The notes under the pieces are model-generated. The model searched no databases, was not told the origin of the DNA, and saw only the letters and a list, made by a program, of their open reading frames with translations. This document shows, in pieces, positions 32,407 to 42,206 of a stretch of 64,000 bases of DNA. Source of the DNA: Cellulomonas timonensis (GTDB lineage Bacteria > Actinomycetota > Actinomycetes > Actinomycetales > Cellulomonadaceae); the NCBI RefSeq assembly GCF_900046455.1, contig NZ_FCOT01000011.1:62001-126000 (forward strand). The letters are read 5' to 3'. Position 1 is the first letter of the stretch, and the number at the start of each line of letters is the position of its first letter. Both the position numbers and the translations under genes were made by a program.

Positions 32407-35400
32407 GTGAGCACCGCCGGAGAGGACCAGCCGAGGCCTGAGGGCGCCGACCCCGGTTCCCGCCCGGCTCGGCGGCGTCGCCCTCCCCGTCGGCGGCCCG
32501 GCTCCGACAAGCGCACCGCTGTAGCCGAGGGCCACACCCCGCAGGCAGGCGCTCGCACCGATCGGCCTCGGCGCACCGACACGTCCCGCGACGACACGCA
32601 CCGTCGCGAGCGCCGCGCCGCCGCCCGACGCGCCGCCGTCGTCCCGCCCATCAAGTACCCCGAGCAACTCCCGGTCTCGGCACGCCGCGAGGACATCGCG
32701 GCGGCGATCCGCGACCACCAGGTGGTGATCGTCGCGGGCGAGACCGGCTCGGGGAAGACGACGCAGCTGCCGAAGATCGTGCTCGACCTGGGTCGGGGCC
32801 GCGAGGGGCAGATCGGGCACACGCAGCCGCGGCGGATCGCGGCGCGCACTGTCGCGGAGCGCATCGCCGACGAGTTGGGCACGTCGATCGGCGAGCTCGT
32901 GGGCTACCAGGTGCGGTTCACCGACGAGTCGAGCGAGCGGACGCTCGTCAAGGTGATGACGGACGGCATCCTGCTGGCGCAGATCCAACGGGACCCGATG
33001 CTGCGCGGCTACGACACGCTGATCATCGACGAGGCGCATGAGCGCTCGCTCAACATCGACTTCCTGTTGGGGTATCTGACGCGGCTGCTGCCGCAGCGCC
33101 CGGACCTCAAGCTCATCATCACGTCGGCGACGATCGACTCGGAGCGGTTCGCGCGGCACTTCGCCGGCCCGCCGACTCCCGAGCACCCGGAGGGCGTGCC
33201 GGCCCCGGTCATCGAGGTCACGGGCCGCACCTACCCGGTGGAGGTCCGCTACCGCCCGCTGACGCCTGACCCCGAGCCGGAGCCGGAGCCTGGGGCGTCG
33301 GGTGCGCTCAAGGCAGCGCCCCGTGGCGCCAAGAAGCGCGAGGTCGAGGACCGCGACCCGCTCACCGCCATCTGCGAGGCCTTCGACGAGCTTGCCGCCG
33401 AGGGCCCGGGCGACATCCTGGTGTTCTTCTCAGGCGAGCGCGAGATCCGCGACGCGGAGGAGGCGCTGCGCTCGCACCTGGGCGAGCGGGCCACCGACCT
33501 GCGCCGGCCCGACGCCGTGGAGATCCTGCCGCTGTACGGGCGGCTGTCGGCGGCCGAGCAGCACCGGGTGTTCCAGCCGCACGGCAACCGCCGCGTGGTG
33601 CTGGCCACCAACGTCGCCGAGACGTCGCTGACCGTGCCGGGCATCCGGTACGTGATCGACCCGGGCACGGCGCGCATCTCGCGGTACTCGAAGGCCACGA
33701 AGGTGCAGCGGCTGCCCATCGAGCCGATCTCGCAGGCGTCGGCGAACCAGCGCTCGGGCCGGTGCGGGCGCGTCGCGGACGGCATCGCGATCCGGCTGTA
33801 CTCGCATGAGGACTTCGAGTCGCGGCCGGAGTTCACCGAGCCGGAGATCCTGCGCACGTCGCTCGCGTCGGTGATCCTGCAGATGATCGCGGTGGGTGTG
33901 GCGACCACGCCCGACGACATCGCGAAGTTCCCGTTCGTGGACCCGCCGGACACGCGCGCCGTGCGCGACGGCACGCAGCTCCTCACCGAGCTCGGGGCTC
34001 TCGGCGCGGACGACGAGGTGGGCAAGGGGCTCACGAAGGTGGGCCGCGACCTGGCCCAGTTGCCGATGGACCCGCGCCTGGGCCGGATGATCGTCGAGGC
34101 GGGCCGCCGCGGGGTCGCCCGCGAGGTCATGATCATCGCCGCGGCGCTGTCCATTCAGGACCCGCGCGAGCGCCCGATGGAGCAGCGCGCCCAGGCCGAC
34201 CAGCAGCATGCGCGATTCGCCGACCCCACGTCGGACTTCCTCACGTACCTGAACCTGTGGCAGTACCTCAAGGAGCAGCAGCGCGAGCTGTCCGGCTCGG
34301 CGTTCCGCCGCATGTGCAAGGCCGAGCACCTCAACTACCTGCGCATCCGCGAGTGGCAGGACGTGGTGACGCAGCTCCGCGAGCTGGCCAAGCCGCTGGG
34401 CATCGTGGTGAACCCGCCGCCGCAGCGCACCCCGCCGCCAGCCGCCGCGGCATCGGGCATGGCCGCTGCCGCCGCTGGACCCCGACGTCGCACCGCCCCC
34501 GGCGCGGCCCAGACGGTGCTCGACTCCGACACCGCCGACGGCCCCGGCACGCTGCGCCTCGACTGGGATGCCGACCGGATCCACATGAGCCTGCTCGCGG
34601 GCCTGCTCAGCCAGATCGGCATGCAGGAGGCCACTGAGGTCCCCCCGCCCGCCGCCCAGCGCGGCAGGAAGCCCGCCGGCCGCCCGGACCGCCGGGGCCG
34701 CAACGAGTACATCGGCGCGCGCGGCGCCCGGTTCGCCATCTTCCCGGGATCGGCCCTGGCCAAGCGCCCCCCGGCGTGGATCATGGCCGGCGAGCTCGTG
34801 GAGACGTCCCGGTTGTGGGCCCGCGACGCGGCGCGCATCCAGCCCGAGTGGGCCGAGGAGCTCGCCTCGCACCTGGTCAAGCGCGTGTACTCCGAGCCGT
34901 CGTGGTCCACGAAGCAGGGCGCGGCGATGGCGATGGAGCGCGTGCTGCTCTACGGCGTGCCGATCGTGGCCGGGCGCCGGGTGCTGTACGCGAAGCACGA
35001 CCCCGAGCACGCGCGCGAGCTGTTCATCCGGCACGCGCTGGTCGAGGGCGAGTGGACCACGCACCACGAGTTCTTCCACGAGAACCGCCGCCTGCTCAAG
35101 GAGGCGGAGAGCCTCGAGGCCCGGGCCCGCCGCCGTGACCTGGTGGTGGACGACGAGGTGCTGTTCGCCTTCTACGACGAGCGGATCCCCGCTGACGTGG
35201 TCTCCGCCCGGCACTTCGACACCTGGTGGAAGACGGCCCGGCGCACCGACCCCGATCTGCTGACCTTCACCCGTGAGCTGCTCGTCGCCGACGACGGCGC
35301 CGTGGTGAGCGAGGCGGACTTCCCCGCGACGTGGCCGCAGGGCGACCTGGAGTTGCCGCTGACCTACCAGTTCGAGCCCGGCACGGACGCGGATGGCGTC

Positions 35401-36948
35401 ACCGTCCACATCCCGCTGGTGCTGCTGGCCCGCGTGCGGCCCGACGGCTTCGGCTGGATGGTGCCGGGCCTGCGCGAGGGGCTGGTGACGGCCACGATCC
35501 GCGCCCTGCCGAAGCCGGTGCGCGTGCAGCTGGTGCCGGCGCCAGACGTCGCGCGCGGTGTGGTCGCGTGGTTCGACGAGCATCTGGCGAGCTGGGAGGA
35601 CACGGTCCGCGCCGCCGACCTGGCGCCGTCCTTCCATGAGGCGTTCGCCCAGGCGGTCCGCGCGTTGCGCGACGTCGAGGTGCCCGAGGACGCGTTCGAC
35701 GACGAGCGGCTGCCCGCCCATCTGCGCATGACGTTCCGGGTGGAGGCGGAGCGCGGGCAGGTGGTCGAGGAGGGCAAGGACCTCATCGGGTTGCAGCGCC
35801 GGTTGGCGCACCGCACCCAGGACGCGGTGAGCAGCGCCGTGCGCACCGCGGTGCGCGATGCGATGCGCGAGGTGGGCGGGGCCGGGCGCCGGGGCGCGAA
35901 GGGCGCCGCGTCGGCCGACAGCGCGATGTCCGACACCGCAGCCATCGGCGGCGGCCGTGCGCCTGCCGCACCCGGCTCCACTGCTGGGGCGCCCGCGACC
36001 CCGGCCGCCCCGCTCTCCCCGGGCATTCCGGAGCGCACGGGCCTGACGACCTGGCCCGACGACCTGCCCAACGGCGCCCTGCCGCTGACCGTCGAGACGT
36101 CCGGCCCCGGCGGCCTGCGCGTGCGCGGCTATCCGGCGCTGGTCGAGGAGCCCGGCGGCGGCGTGGCGCTGCGCGTCATGGCCGATCCGGCCACCCAGGT
36201 CGTCGAGCACCGCCGTGGCCTGCGGCGGCTCCTGCTGCGCGAGGTCGGGCTGGCGACGCCCCGCGTGACCACGCGCTGGTCGGGGCAGCAGGCGCTCACC
36301 CTGGCCGCGAGCCCGTATCCGAGCACGGAGGCGCTGGTGGCGGATGTGCAGCTCGCCGCCGTCGACCATCTCCTGGCCGAGCATCTGGCCGGGCGGCCCG
36401 CCACGGAGATCCGCACGTCAGACGCGTATGCCGCGCTGCGGGCGTTCGTGCGGGACCGGCTCGAGGACACGGTGCACCGGATCGTCACCGACCTGGTGGC
36501 GGTGCTGGGCGCGTCGCGTGAGCTCGACGCGGAGGTCCGCGCGTCGACGAGCATGGCCCTGCTGGCCACGTTGCAGGACGTCCGCGAGCAGGCGGCCCGG
36601 CTGGTGCACGTCGGCTTCGTCTCCGAGGTGGGAGCCTCGCGGCTGCCGCATCTGGCCCGGTACCTGCGCGCGGCCCGGCACCGGCTCACCAAGGCCGCCG
36701 CCAACCCGGACCGTGACGCGTCCATGGCGTGGACGGTCGCCGAGCTGACCCGCGAGCACGCGACGGCCGTGGCGCGGGCCGAGGCGACGGCGACCCACGC
36801 CCAGGCCGTCGACCCCGATCAGCGCGCGGCGCTGGACGCGGTGCGCTGGATGATCGAGGAGCTGCGCGTGTCCCTGTTCGCGCAGCAACTCGGCACCGAC
36901 GGCCCCGTCAGCGAGAAGCGCATCCGCAAGGCCCTCGCCGAAGCCTGA
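32407..36948 (+). CDS. hrpA: ATP-dependent RNA helicase HrpA
   Basis: 1513 aa DEAH-box helicase. After an Arg-rich N-terminus come motif I GETGSGKTTQLPKI, motif Ia TQPRRIAARTVA, DEAH in IIDEAHERS, motif III TSATIDSERF, motif V TNVAETSLTVPG and motif VI QRSGRCGRV, then HA2, OB-fold and the long HrpA C-terminal domain. It unwinds RNA and in E. coli helps process mRNA and rescue collided ribosomes. The GTG at 32407 is preferred because residues from an upstream ATG (32302) are not conserved-looking. Ala/Pro-rich linkers near residues 680 and 1180 make it longer than E. coli HrpA (about 1300 aa). Confidence 0.94.
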   Translation: MSTAGEDQPRPEGADPGSRPARRRRPPRRRPGSDKRTAVAEGHTPQAGARTDRPRRTDTSRDDTHRRERRAAARRAAVVPPIKYPEQLPVSARREDIAAAIRDHQVVIVAGETGSGKTTQLPKIVLDLGRGREGQIGHTQPRRIAARTVAERIADELGTSIGELVGYQVRFTDESSERTLVKVMTDGILLAQIQRDPMLRGYDTLIIDEAHERSLNIDFLLGYLTRLLPQRPDLKLIITSATIDSERFARHFAGPPTPEHPEGVPAPVIEVTGRTYPVEVRYRPLTPDPEPEPEPGASGALKAAPRGAKKREVEDRDPLTAICEAFDELAAEGPGDILVFFSGEREIRDAEEALRSHLGERATDLRRPDAVEILPLYGRLSAAEQHRVFQPHGNRRVVLATNVAETSLTVPGIRYVIDPGTARISRYSKATKVQRLPIEPISQASANQRSGRCGRVADGIAIRLYSHEDFESRPEFTEPEILRTSLASVILQMIAVGVATTPDDIAKFPFVDPPDTRAVRDGTQLLTELGALGADDEVGKGLTKVGRDLAQLPMDPRLGRMIVEAGRRGVAREVMIIAAALSIQDPRERPMEQRAQADQQHARFADPTSDFLTYLNLWQYLKEQQRELSGSAFRRMCKAEHLNYLRIREWQDVVTQLRELAKPLGIVVNPPPQRTPPPAAAASGMAAAAAGPRRRTAPGAAQTVLDSDTADGPGTLRLDWDADRIHMSLLAGLLSQIGMQEATEVPPPAAQRGRKPAGRPDRRGRNEYIGARGARFAIFPGSALAKRPPAWIMAGELVETSRLWARDAARIQPEWAEELASHLVKRVYSEPSWSTKQGAAMAMERVLLYGVPIVAGRRVLYAKHDPEHARELFIRHALVEGEWTTHHEFFHENRRLLKEAESLEARARRRDLVVDDEVLFAFYDERIPADVVSARHFDTWWKTARRTDPDLLTFTRELLVADDGAVVSEADFPATWPQGDLELPLTYQFEPGTDADGVTVHIPLVLLARVRPDGFGWMVPGLREGLVTATIRALPKPVRVQLVPAPDVARGVVAWFDEHLASWEDTVRAADLAPSFHEAFAQAVRALRDVEVPEDAFDDERLPAHLRMTFRVEAERGQVVEEGKDLIGLQRRLAHRTQDAVSSAVRTAVRDAMREVGGAGRRGAKGAASADSAMSDTAAIGGGRAPAAPGSTAGAPATPAAPLSPGIPERTGLTTWPDDLPNGALPLTVETSGPGGLRVRGYPALVEEPGGGVALRVMADPATQVVEHRRGLRRLLLREVGLATPRVTTRWSGQQALTLAASPYPSTEALVADVQLAAVDHLLAEHLAGRPATEIRTSDAYAALRAFVRDRLEDTVHRIVTDLVAVLGASRELDAEVRASTSMALLATLQDVREQAARLVHVGFVSEVGASRLPHLARYLRAARHRLTKAAANPDRDASMAWTVAELTREHATAVARAEATATHAQAVDPDQRAALDAVRWMIEELRVSLFAQQLGTDGPVSEKRIRKALAEA

Positions 36949-36969
36949 CGGGCCCGTTCGGGCGGCCGT

Positions 36970-37007
36970 GCCACGCCACCGGGCGCACCGCGCCACGCCA
37001 CCGGGCG
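36970..37007. repeat. Two direct 16-bp repeats after hrpA
   Basis: GCCACGCCACCGGGCG occurs at 36970-36985 and again at 36992-37007, a 22-base period. It lies in the 133-base gap between hrpA and the next small gene. Its meaning is unclear; a GCCC/GGGC hairpin (36953-36964) just upstream may end hrpA transcription. Confidence 0.7.
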
Positions 37008-37081
37008 AAACTCGGCGACACACCGGGTGAGGTTGCGTGGTGGCGCTCCCACGCCTGTGGGCCCCGCACTACAGTGCCCGC

Positions 37082-37294
37082 ATGAACACCCGGCCCGACC
37101 GCGACGACGCGGACCGCGAGGCGATCGACGGCGCCACCGGGGCGAGCTCTGCGCCGCCCACGGAGGAGATCCTCATCGCGGTGCACCAGGGCCTGGCCAG
37201 CGTCCCGGCGGGCTCGCCGCACTCGTGGTTCGAGGTCCCGCGCCAGCGCACACCTGCTGCCGCACCGAAGATCGGCCGTCGCCGCACCTCGTGA
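37082..37294 (+). CDS. Small hypothetical protein, 70 aa
   Basis: Begins at ATG 37082 with TACAGT (37070-37075) six bases upstream, so it is probably leaderless. The peptide starts MNTRPDRDDADREAIDGATG, contains PPTEEILIAVHQGLASVPAG and SPHSWFEVPRQRTP, and ends in KIGRRRTS. No membrane segment or known domain is visible. The central helix and the charged start look like a real small protein rather than chance coding. It lies between hrpA and tag with no sign of an operon. Function unknown. Confidence 0.62.
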   Translation: MNTRPDRDDADREAIDGATGASSAPPTEEILIAVHQGLASVPAGSPHSWFEVPRQRTPAAAPKIGRRRTS

Positions 37295-37348
37295 GCGAGG
37301 CGCCGCGGTGAGGGCCGGCATGTCAGCCGACGGCAGCACAATGACCCC

Positions 37349-37957
37349 ATGCCGTCCGACGCCGAAGCCGCCCCACTGACAGCCGCACCCCTCGCACCGG
37401 CTGACGCGCGCTGCTTCGGTGACGGGAACCCGTTGTATGAGGAGTACCACGACACCGAGTGGGGCCGCCCGGTGCACGGCGAGCGCGACCTGTTCGAGCG
37501 GATCGCCCTCGAGAGCTTCCAGTCCGGCTTGGCGTGGATCACGGTGCTGCGCAAGCGTCCGGCGTTCCGGGCGGCGTTCGCCGACTTCGACGCGGCTGCT
37601 GTGGCCAGGTACGACGAGTCCGATGTGGCGCGGCTGCTCGCCGACGCGGGGATCATCCGGAACCGGGCCAAGGTCGAGGCGACCATCGCCAACGCGCGGG
37701 CGGTCCTGGACCTCGCGGAGCAGGGTCGGTCCCTCGACGAGGTCTTCTGGTCCCACGCCCCGGATCGCGCCGCGCATGTGCGGCCTGCCACCTGGGCGGA
37801 CGTCCCCGCGGTGACGCCTGAGTCGCGCGCCCTGGCCCGGGAGCTCAAGTCGCTGGGCTTCCGCTTCATCGGCCCGACCACCGCCTACGCGGCGATGCAG
37901 GCGTGCGGCCTGGTGGACGACCACCTGGCGACCTGCCCGGTGGTGCTGGCCTCGTAG
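37349..37957 (+). CDS. tag: DNA-3-methyladenine glycosylase I
   Basis: 202 aa, normal for Tag. It removes 3-methyladenine from alkylated DNA in base excision repair. Signatures: YHDTEWGRPVH near the N-terminus, the helix-hairpin region ALESFQSGLAWITVLRKR, AGIIRNRAKVEATIANA, and FRFIGPTTAYAAMQACGLV followed by DDH near the end. CACAAT six bases before the ATG may be its -10 box. It converges on arsC, with only four bases between the stop codons. Confidence 0.94.
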   Translation: MPSDAEAAPLTAAPLAPADARCFGDGNPLYEEYHDTEWGRPVHGERDLFERIALESFQSGLAWITVLRKRPAFRAAFADFDAAAVARYDESDVARLLADAGIIRNRAKVEATIANARAVLDLAEQGRSLDEVFWSHAPDRAAHVRPATWADVPAVTPESRALARELKSLGFRFIGPTTAYAAMQACGLVDDHLATCPVVLAS

Positions 37958-37961
37958 GCCG

Positions 37962-38375
37962 TCAGCGCACCGGCTCGACGCCCAGCTCGTCGAGCAGCGT
38001 GAGCACGCGCGCGCGGATCTCGTCGCGGATGGGGCGCACCGCCTCGATGCCCTGGCCGGCCGGGTCCGCCAGCGCCCAGTCCTCGTAGCGCTTGCCGGGG
38101 AAGATCGGGCACGCGTCGCCGCAGCCCATGGTGATGACGACGTCGGAGGCCTGCACCGCGTCGGTGGTGAGCACCTTGGGCTGCTCGGAGCGGATGTCGA
38201 CGCCGTCTTCGAGCATGGCCTCGACGGCCACGGCGTTGATCTGGTCCGCCGGCGCGGATCCCGCGGAGCGGACTTCCACCGCCCCGCCCGACAGCGCGCG
38301 CAGGTATCCGGCGGCCATCTGGGAGCGGCCGGCGTTGTGCACGCACACGAACAGGGCGGAGGGACGTATCGACAT
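37962..38375 (-). CDS. arsC: Arsenate reductase, low-MW phosphatase type
   Basis: 137 aa. The catalytic loop is CVHNAGRSQMA, the C-x5-R phosphatase motif as CxxNAGRS found in arsenate reductases. MGCGDACPIFPG supplies the second and third cysteines, and the DWALADPAG segment the general-acid Asp. The enzyme reduces arsenate to arsenite; in actinobacteria relatives use mycothiol/mycoredoxin or thioredoxin. No arsenite exporter or ArsR repressor is adjacent, so it is a stand-alone copy. Confidence 0.92.
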   Translation of the reverse strand: MSIRPSALFVCVHNAGRSQMAAGYLRALSGGAVEVRSAGSAPADQINAVAVEAMLEDGVDIRSEQPKVLTTDAVQASDVVITMGCGDACPIFPGKRYEDWALADPAGQGIEAVRPIRDEIRARVLTLLDELGVEPVR

Positions 38376-38544
38376 GGCTCTATGTTCGCGCCGGTCAGCG
38401 CGCAGGCACAAGGCGCGCATCGATCCTGGTCGATTCCACAGACCTGCCGCGAAGCCGGATGGCGCGCGATAATCAGGAGGTAGTGGGACGACTCATCCGA
38501 AGCGGCCGCTCCACGAACGGCAGAATCTCGACCCGTGAGAACTG

Positions 38545-38573
38545 TTGCCCATATGGCGATATGGGCCTAGCAT
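38545..38573 (+). promoter_or_regulatory. metF-metE promoter with palindromic operator in its spacer
   Basis: TTGCCC (38545-38550), a 17-base spacer and TAGCAT (38568-38573). The perfect palindrome GCCCATAT-GGCG-ATATGGGC (38547-38566) fills the spacer, so a bound dimer would block or remodel the promoter. Transcription would start near 38580, at the edge of the SAM riboswitch. The regulator is unknown. Confidence 0.65.
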
Positions 38574-38575
38574 TG

Positions 38576-38680
38576 CGTCACCATCCAGAGCGGCCGAGAG
38601 ACCTGGCTCGACGACGCCGCAGCAACCCCCCTCGTTCAACGCGGGTGTGGGTGCTTCCGCCAGGGTCGATGGAGCTGACC
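38576..38680 (+). ncRNA. SAM-I (S-box) riboswitch upstream of metF
   Basis: The sequence follows the S-box consensus: CCAGAGCGGCCGAGAGACCTG (helix P2 with kink-turn side), a GACGACGCC strand, then the invariant GCAACC, a GGTGTGGGTGC/TTCCGCC hairpin and closing P1 (CCATC 38581-38585 with GATGG 38668-38672). It binds S-adenosylmethionine and switches off methionine synthesis genes. Seventy bases separate it from the metF start; a CGCGGC-TGC-GCCGCG hairpin in that stretch could act as expression platform. No T-rich terminator is seen, so translational or Rho-linked control is plausible. Confidence 0.9.
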
Positions 38681-38742
38681 ATGACCTGCATGGATCGTCG
38701 TCGTCCCGCGGCTGCGCCGCGCCCGGGCTGTCGAGCGCCCCG

Positions 38743-39792
38743 ATGAGCGCCGCAGCGGAGAGCTGGCATGACGACATCGAGGTCGCCACGCGGGAGCACC
38801 TCGCGCTCATGGACCGCCCCACCGTGTCCTTCGAGCTCTACCCACCGCGCAACCCCGACGCCGCGCCCCGGCTCTGGGAGACCATCCAGGCGCTGAGCTC
38901 GGCCCGCCCCGACTTCGTCTCGGTGACCTACGGCGTCGAGGGCAAGACCCGTGACACCACACGCCGGCTCGTGCGCCGACTGCTGCGCGAGACGGCCCTG
39001 AACCCCATCGCGCATCTGACCTGCGTCGGAACTTCCCGGGCGGAGGTCGTCGAGGTCGTCGAGGAGTTCCTCGACGAGGGCGTGCGCTCCTTCCTCGCCC
39101 TGCGCGGCGACCCGCCGGCCGACCAGTCCGGCTGGCATCCCCACCCCGACGGGCTGCGCACCGCGGCCGAGCTGGTCGCGCTGCTGCGGCAGATCGAGGC
39201 CCGGCGCCGCGCGCAGAGCCCCGCGCAGGCCGTGCGGGCCACCGTCCGCCCGCTGTCGGTGGCGGTCGCGGCGTTCCCCCGTGGCAACGCGCCCGTGGGC
39301 AGCACCCGCGAGCAGGACATCGCCGCGCTGCTCGACAAGCAGTGCGCCGGCGCCGACTTCGCCATCTCGCAGGTCTTCTACGACCCGGCGTCCTACCTGG
39401 GCATGGTCGCGGAGGCCCGACGGGCCGGCGTCACCATCCCGATCATCCCGGGCATCATCCCCGCCACCGACCCGGGCCGCCTGCTCCGGCTCGAGTCGCT
39501 CACGGGCGTGCAGGTCCCGCGTGACCTGCTGGCCCGCCTGGAGTCCGTGGACGACGAGGTGGCGCGCCACCGGATCGGCATCCGAGCGGGCGTCGACCTG
39601 GTGAACGCCGTGCTCGACGGCGGGGCTCCGGGCGTCCACATCTACACGTTCAACACCCACCACGCCGCACTCGACCTGCTCGAGGGCGCACACCTCGGCG
39701 GCGGGGCCAGCACCGGCCCCCTCGCCCGACCGGCTGCCGGCGCGCCGCAGGTCACCCCCACCCAAGCCGATCACCAGACCTCGAGGGGCTGA
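38743..39792 (+). CDS. metF: Methylenetetrahydrofolate reductase
   Basis: 349 aa FAD enzyme that reduces methylene-THF to methyl-THF, the methyl donor for methionine synthase. Signatures: [63 protein letters not shown] and [16 protein letters not shown]. The ATG at 38743 has no strong ribosome-binding site, which may reflect riboswitch control; ATG 38809 just before DRPTVSF is an alternative. It is two bases before metE in a two-gene operon under the SAM-I riboswitch. Confidence 0.93.
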   Translation: MSAAAESWHDDIEVATREHLALMDRPTVSFELYPPRNPDAAPRLWETIQALSSARPDFVSVTYGVEGKTRDTTRRLVRRLLRETALNPIAHLTCVGTSRAEVVEVVEEFLDEGVRSFLALRGDPPADQSGWHPHPDGLRTAAELVALLRQIEARRRAQSPAQAVRATVRPLSVAVAAFPRGNAPVGSTREQDIAALLDKQCAGADFAISQVFYDPASYLGMVAEARRAGVTIPIIPGIIPATDPGRLLRLESLTGVQVPRDLLARLESVDDEVARHRIGIRAGVDLVNAVLDGGAPGVHIYTFNTHHAALDLLEGAHLGGGASTGPLARPAAGAPQVTPTQADHQTSRG

Positions 39793-39794
39793 GC

Positions 39795-42146
39795 ATGACC
39801 ACGAATGACACGACCGCCACGCCGGAGTTCCCGGCAGGCACCGTTCTCGGCTACCCGCGCATCGGGCCGCGCCGCGAGCTCAAGAAGGCCATCGAGGGCT
39901 TCTGGGCCGGACGCTCCGACGCCGCCGAGGTCGAGGCCGTCGCGGCCGACCTACGCCGTCGCACCCGCACCCGCCTGGCCGAGCTGGGCCTGCGCACCGA
40001 CGTGCCCGCGATCCCATCCGCCTTCTCGTTCTACGACCAAGTGCTCGACGCGACGGCCCTGCTGGGCGCCGTGCCGGCCCGGTTCGCGGACCTGGCCGAC
40101 GCCGACGGGCGCCTCGACCTGGCCGGGTACTCGACGGTCGCACGCGGCCGCGGCGAGGACCTGCCGCTCGAGATGACCAAGTGGTTCGACACGAACTACC
40201 ACTACCTGGTGCCCGAGATCGGCCCCGAGACGGAGTTCCGCTACGCGAGCGACCGCCCGGTGCGCGAGTTCGCCGAGGGCCTCGCCGACGGCGTGCTGAC
40301 CCGGCCCGTCATCGTCGGCCCGGTGACCTACCTGGCGCTGGCGAAGGCGACCGAGGGCTCCCCGGAGGGCTTCTCCCCCATCGACCGGCTCGCCGATGTG
40401 CTGCCCGTGTACGCCACGCTGCTGCGCGAGCTGCGCGCGGCCGGCGCCACCTGGGTGCAGCTCGACGAGCCCGCCCTCGTCTCCGACTCCGTGGACGTCC
40501 CCACCGAGCGGCTGCACGCGGCGGTCGCCGAGGCGTACCGCACGCTGGCCACGCAGATCCCCGCCGACGAGCGCCCCGCGATCCTCGTGGCCGCGCCCTA
40601 CGGCGACCTCGACGAGGCGCTGCCGCTGCTGGCCGCCACGGATGTCGACGGCATCGCGCTCGACCTGGTGCGCGGCGGGCTCCCCGCCGAGGACGTGCCA
40701 GGCCTGGCGGGCAAGGTCGTCGTCGGCGGCGTCATCGACGGCCACAACGTGTGGCGCGCCGACCTGGGCGCCGCCCTCGACCGCCTCGAGGCGCTGCGCG
40801 TGGCCGTCGGCCCGGAGGCCACCGTCGCCGCCGGCACGTCGACGTCGCTGTTCCACGTGCCGCATGACGTCGAGGACGAGCCGGCGCTCGACCCGACGCT
40901 GCGCTCGTGGCTCGCCTTCGCCGACCAGAAGGTCAGCGAGATCGCGACGCTCGCCACCGGCCTCACCGAGGGCGGCCTCGCGGTGAAGGACCAGATCCTC
41001 GCCGCCGACGCCGCGCTCGCCACCCGGCGCAACGCCCCCGGCGTCGTCCGCCCCGAGGTCCGCGAGCGCGTGGCGGCCCTCGACGAGGACGCGTTCCGCC
41101 GTGGCGACTTCGCCGACCGCAAGGCCGCCCAGGCGGATCGCCTGCAGCTCCCGCCGCTGCCCACCACGACCATCGGCTCGTTCCCGCAGACCCCCGACAT
41201 CCGCAAGGCCCGCGCGGCGCACGACCGCGGGGACCTCAGCACCGAGCAGTACGAGGAGGAGATGCGCGCGGAGATCCGCCGCGTCGTCGAGCTGCAGGAG
41301 TCCATCGGCCTGGACGTGCTGGTGCACGGCGAGCCCGAGCGCAACGACATGGTGCAGTACTTCGCGGAGAACCTCGACGGGTTCGCGGTGACGCAGAACG
41401 GCTGGGTGCAGTCCTACGGATCACGCTGCACGCGCCCGTCGATCCTGTGGGGCGACGTGTCGCGCCCGGCGCCCATCACGGTGGGCTGGACGCAGTACAC
41501 GCAGTCGCTCACGAGCAAGCCGGTCAAGGGCATGCTCACCGGCCCGGTGACGATCCTCGCGTGGTCGTTCGTGCGGGACGACCAGCCGCTGGGCGACACG
41601 GCCAACCAGGTCGCGCTGGCCCTGCGGGACGAGATCGCGGACCTGGAGTCGGCGGGCATCGCCATCGTGCAGGTCGACGAGCCGGCGCTGCGCGAGCTGC
41701 TCCCGCTGCGCGCGGCCGACCACGCCGCGTACCTCGACTGGTCGGTGCGCTCGTTCCGGCTCGCGACCTCGGGGGTGCGCCCGGACACGCAGATCCACAC
41801 GCACCTGTGCTACTCGGAGTTCGGCGAGGTCATCGGCGCCATCGACGGCCTGGACGCCGACGTGACGTCCATCGAGGCCGCCCGCTCGAAGATGGAGATC
41901 CTGGCCGACATCGCCGACGCCGGCTACCCGCGCGCGGTGGGCCCGGGCGTCTACGACATCCACTCGCCGCGGGTTCCCGGCGAGGCCGAGGTCACCGAGC
42001 TGCTGGAGGCGGCGGTCAAGTCCATCGCCGTCGACCAGTTGTGGGTCAACCCGGACTGCGGCCTCAAGACCCGCCGCTACGCCGAGGTCACGCCCTCCCT
42101 GGAGAGCATCCTCGCTGCGACCCGGACGGTGCGCGCGACGCTCTGA
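39795..42146 (+). CDS. metE: Cobalamin-independent methionine synthase
   Basis: 783 aa, the standard length. It transfers the methyl group from methyltetrahydropteroyltri-L-glutamate to homocysteine. N-terminal half: [19 protein letters not shown] and [16 protein letters not shown]-terminal half: [26 protein letters not shown] and the zinc site formed by His and Cys in HTHLCYSEF and the Cys in NPDCGLKTR. It is co-transcribed with metF, so both are controlled by SAM level. A 15-bp stem terminator follows at once. Confidence 0.97.
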   Translation: MTTNDTTATPEFPAGTVLGYPRIGPRRELKKAIEGFWAGRSDAAEVEAVAADLRRRTRTRLAELGLRTDVPAIPSAFSFYDQVLDATALLGAVPARFADLADADGRLDLAGYSTVARGRGEDLPLEMTKWFDTNYHYLVPEIGPETEFRYASDRPVREFAEGLADGVLTRPVIVGPVTYLALAKATEGSPEGFSPIDRLADVLPVYATLLRELRAAGATWVQLDEPALVSDSVDVPTERLHAAVAEAYRTLATQIPADERPAILVAAPYGDLDEALPLLAATDVDGIALDLVRGGLPAEDVPGLAGKVVVGGVIDGHNVWRADLGAALDRLEALRVAVGPEATVAAGTSTSLFHVPHDVEDEPALDPTLRSWLAFADQKVSEIATLATGLTEGGLAVKDQILAADAALATRRNAPGVVRPEVRERVAALDEDAFRRGDFADRKAAQADRLQLPPLPTTTIGSFPQTPDIRKARAAHDRGDLSTEQYEEEMRAEIRRVVELQESIGLDVLVHGEPERNDMVQYFAENLDGFAVTQNGWVQSYGSRCTRPSILWGDVSRPAPITVGWTQYTQSLTSKPVKGMLTGPVTILAWSFVRDDQPLGDTANQVALALRDEIADLESAGIAIVQVDEPALRELLPLRAADHAAYLDWSVRSFRLATSGVRPDTQIHTHLCYSEFGEVIGAIDGLDADVTSIEAARSKMEILADIADAGYPRAVGPGVYDIHSPRVPGEAEVTELLEAAVKSIAVDQLWVNPDCGLKTRRYAEVTPSLESILAATRTVRATL

Positions 42147-42158
42147 CCTCCGCATGAC

Positions 42159-42199
42159 ATGAGCGTGGGCCCCAGTCACCGACCGGGGCCCACGCTCAT
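42159..42199. terminator. Bidirectional hairpin between metE and hsp20
   Basis: A 15-bp perfect stem (ATGAGCGTGGGCCCC with GGGGCCCACGCTCAT) and an 11-base loop, 12 bases after the metE stop and 7 bases before the end of the convergent heat-shock gene. It is one of the two strongest hairpins in the window. Confidence 0.85.
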
Positions 42200-42206
42200 G
42201 CGCGCG

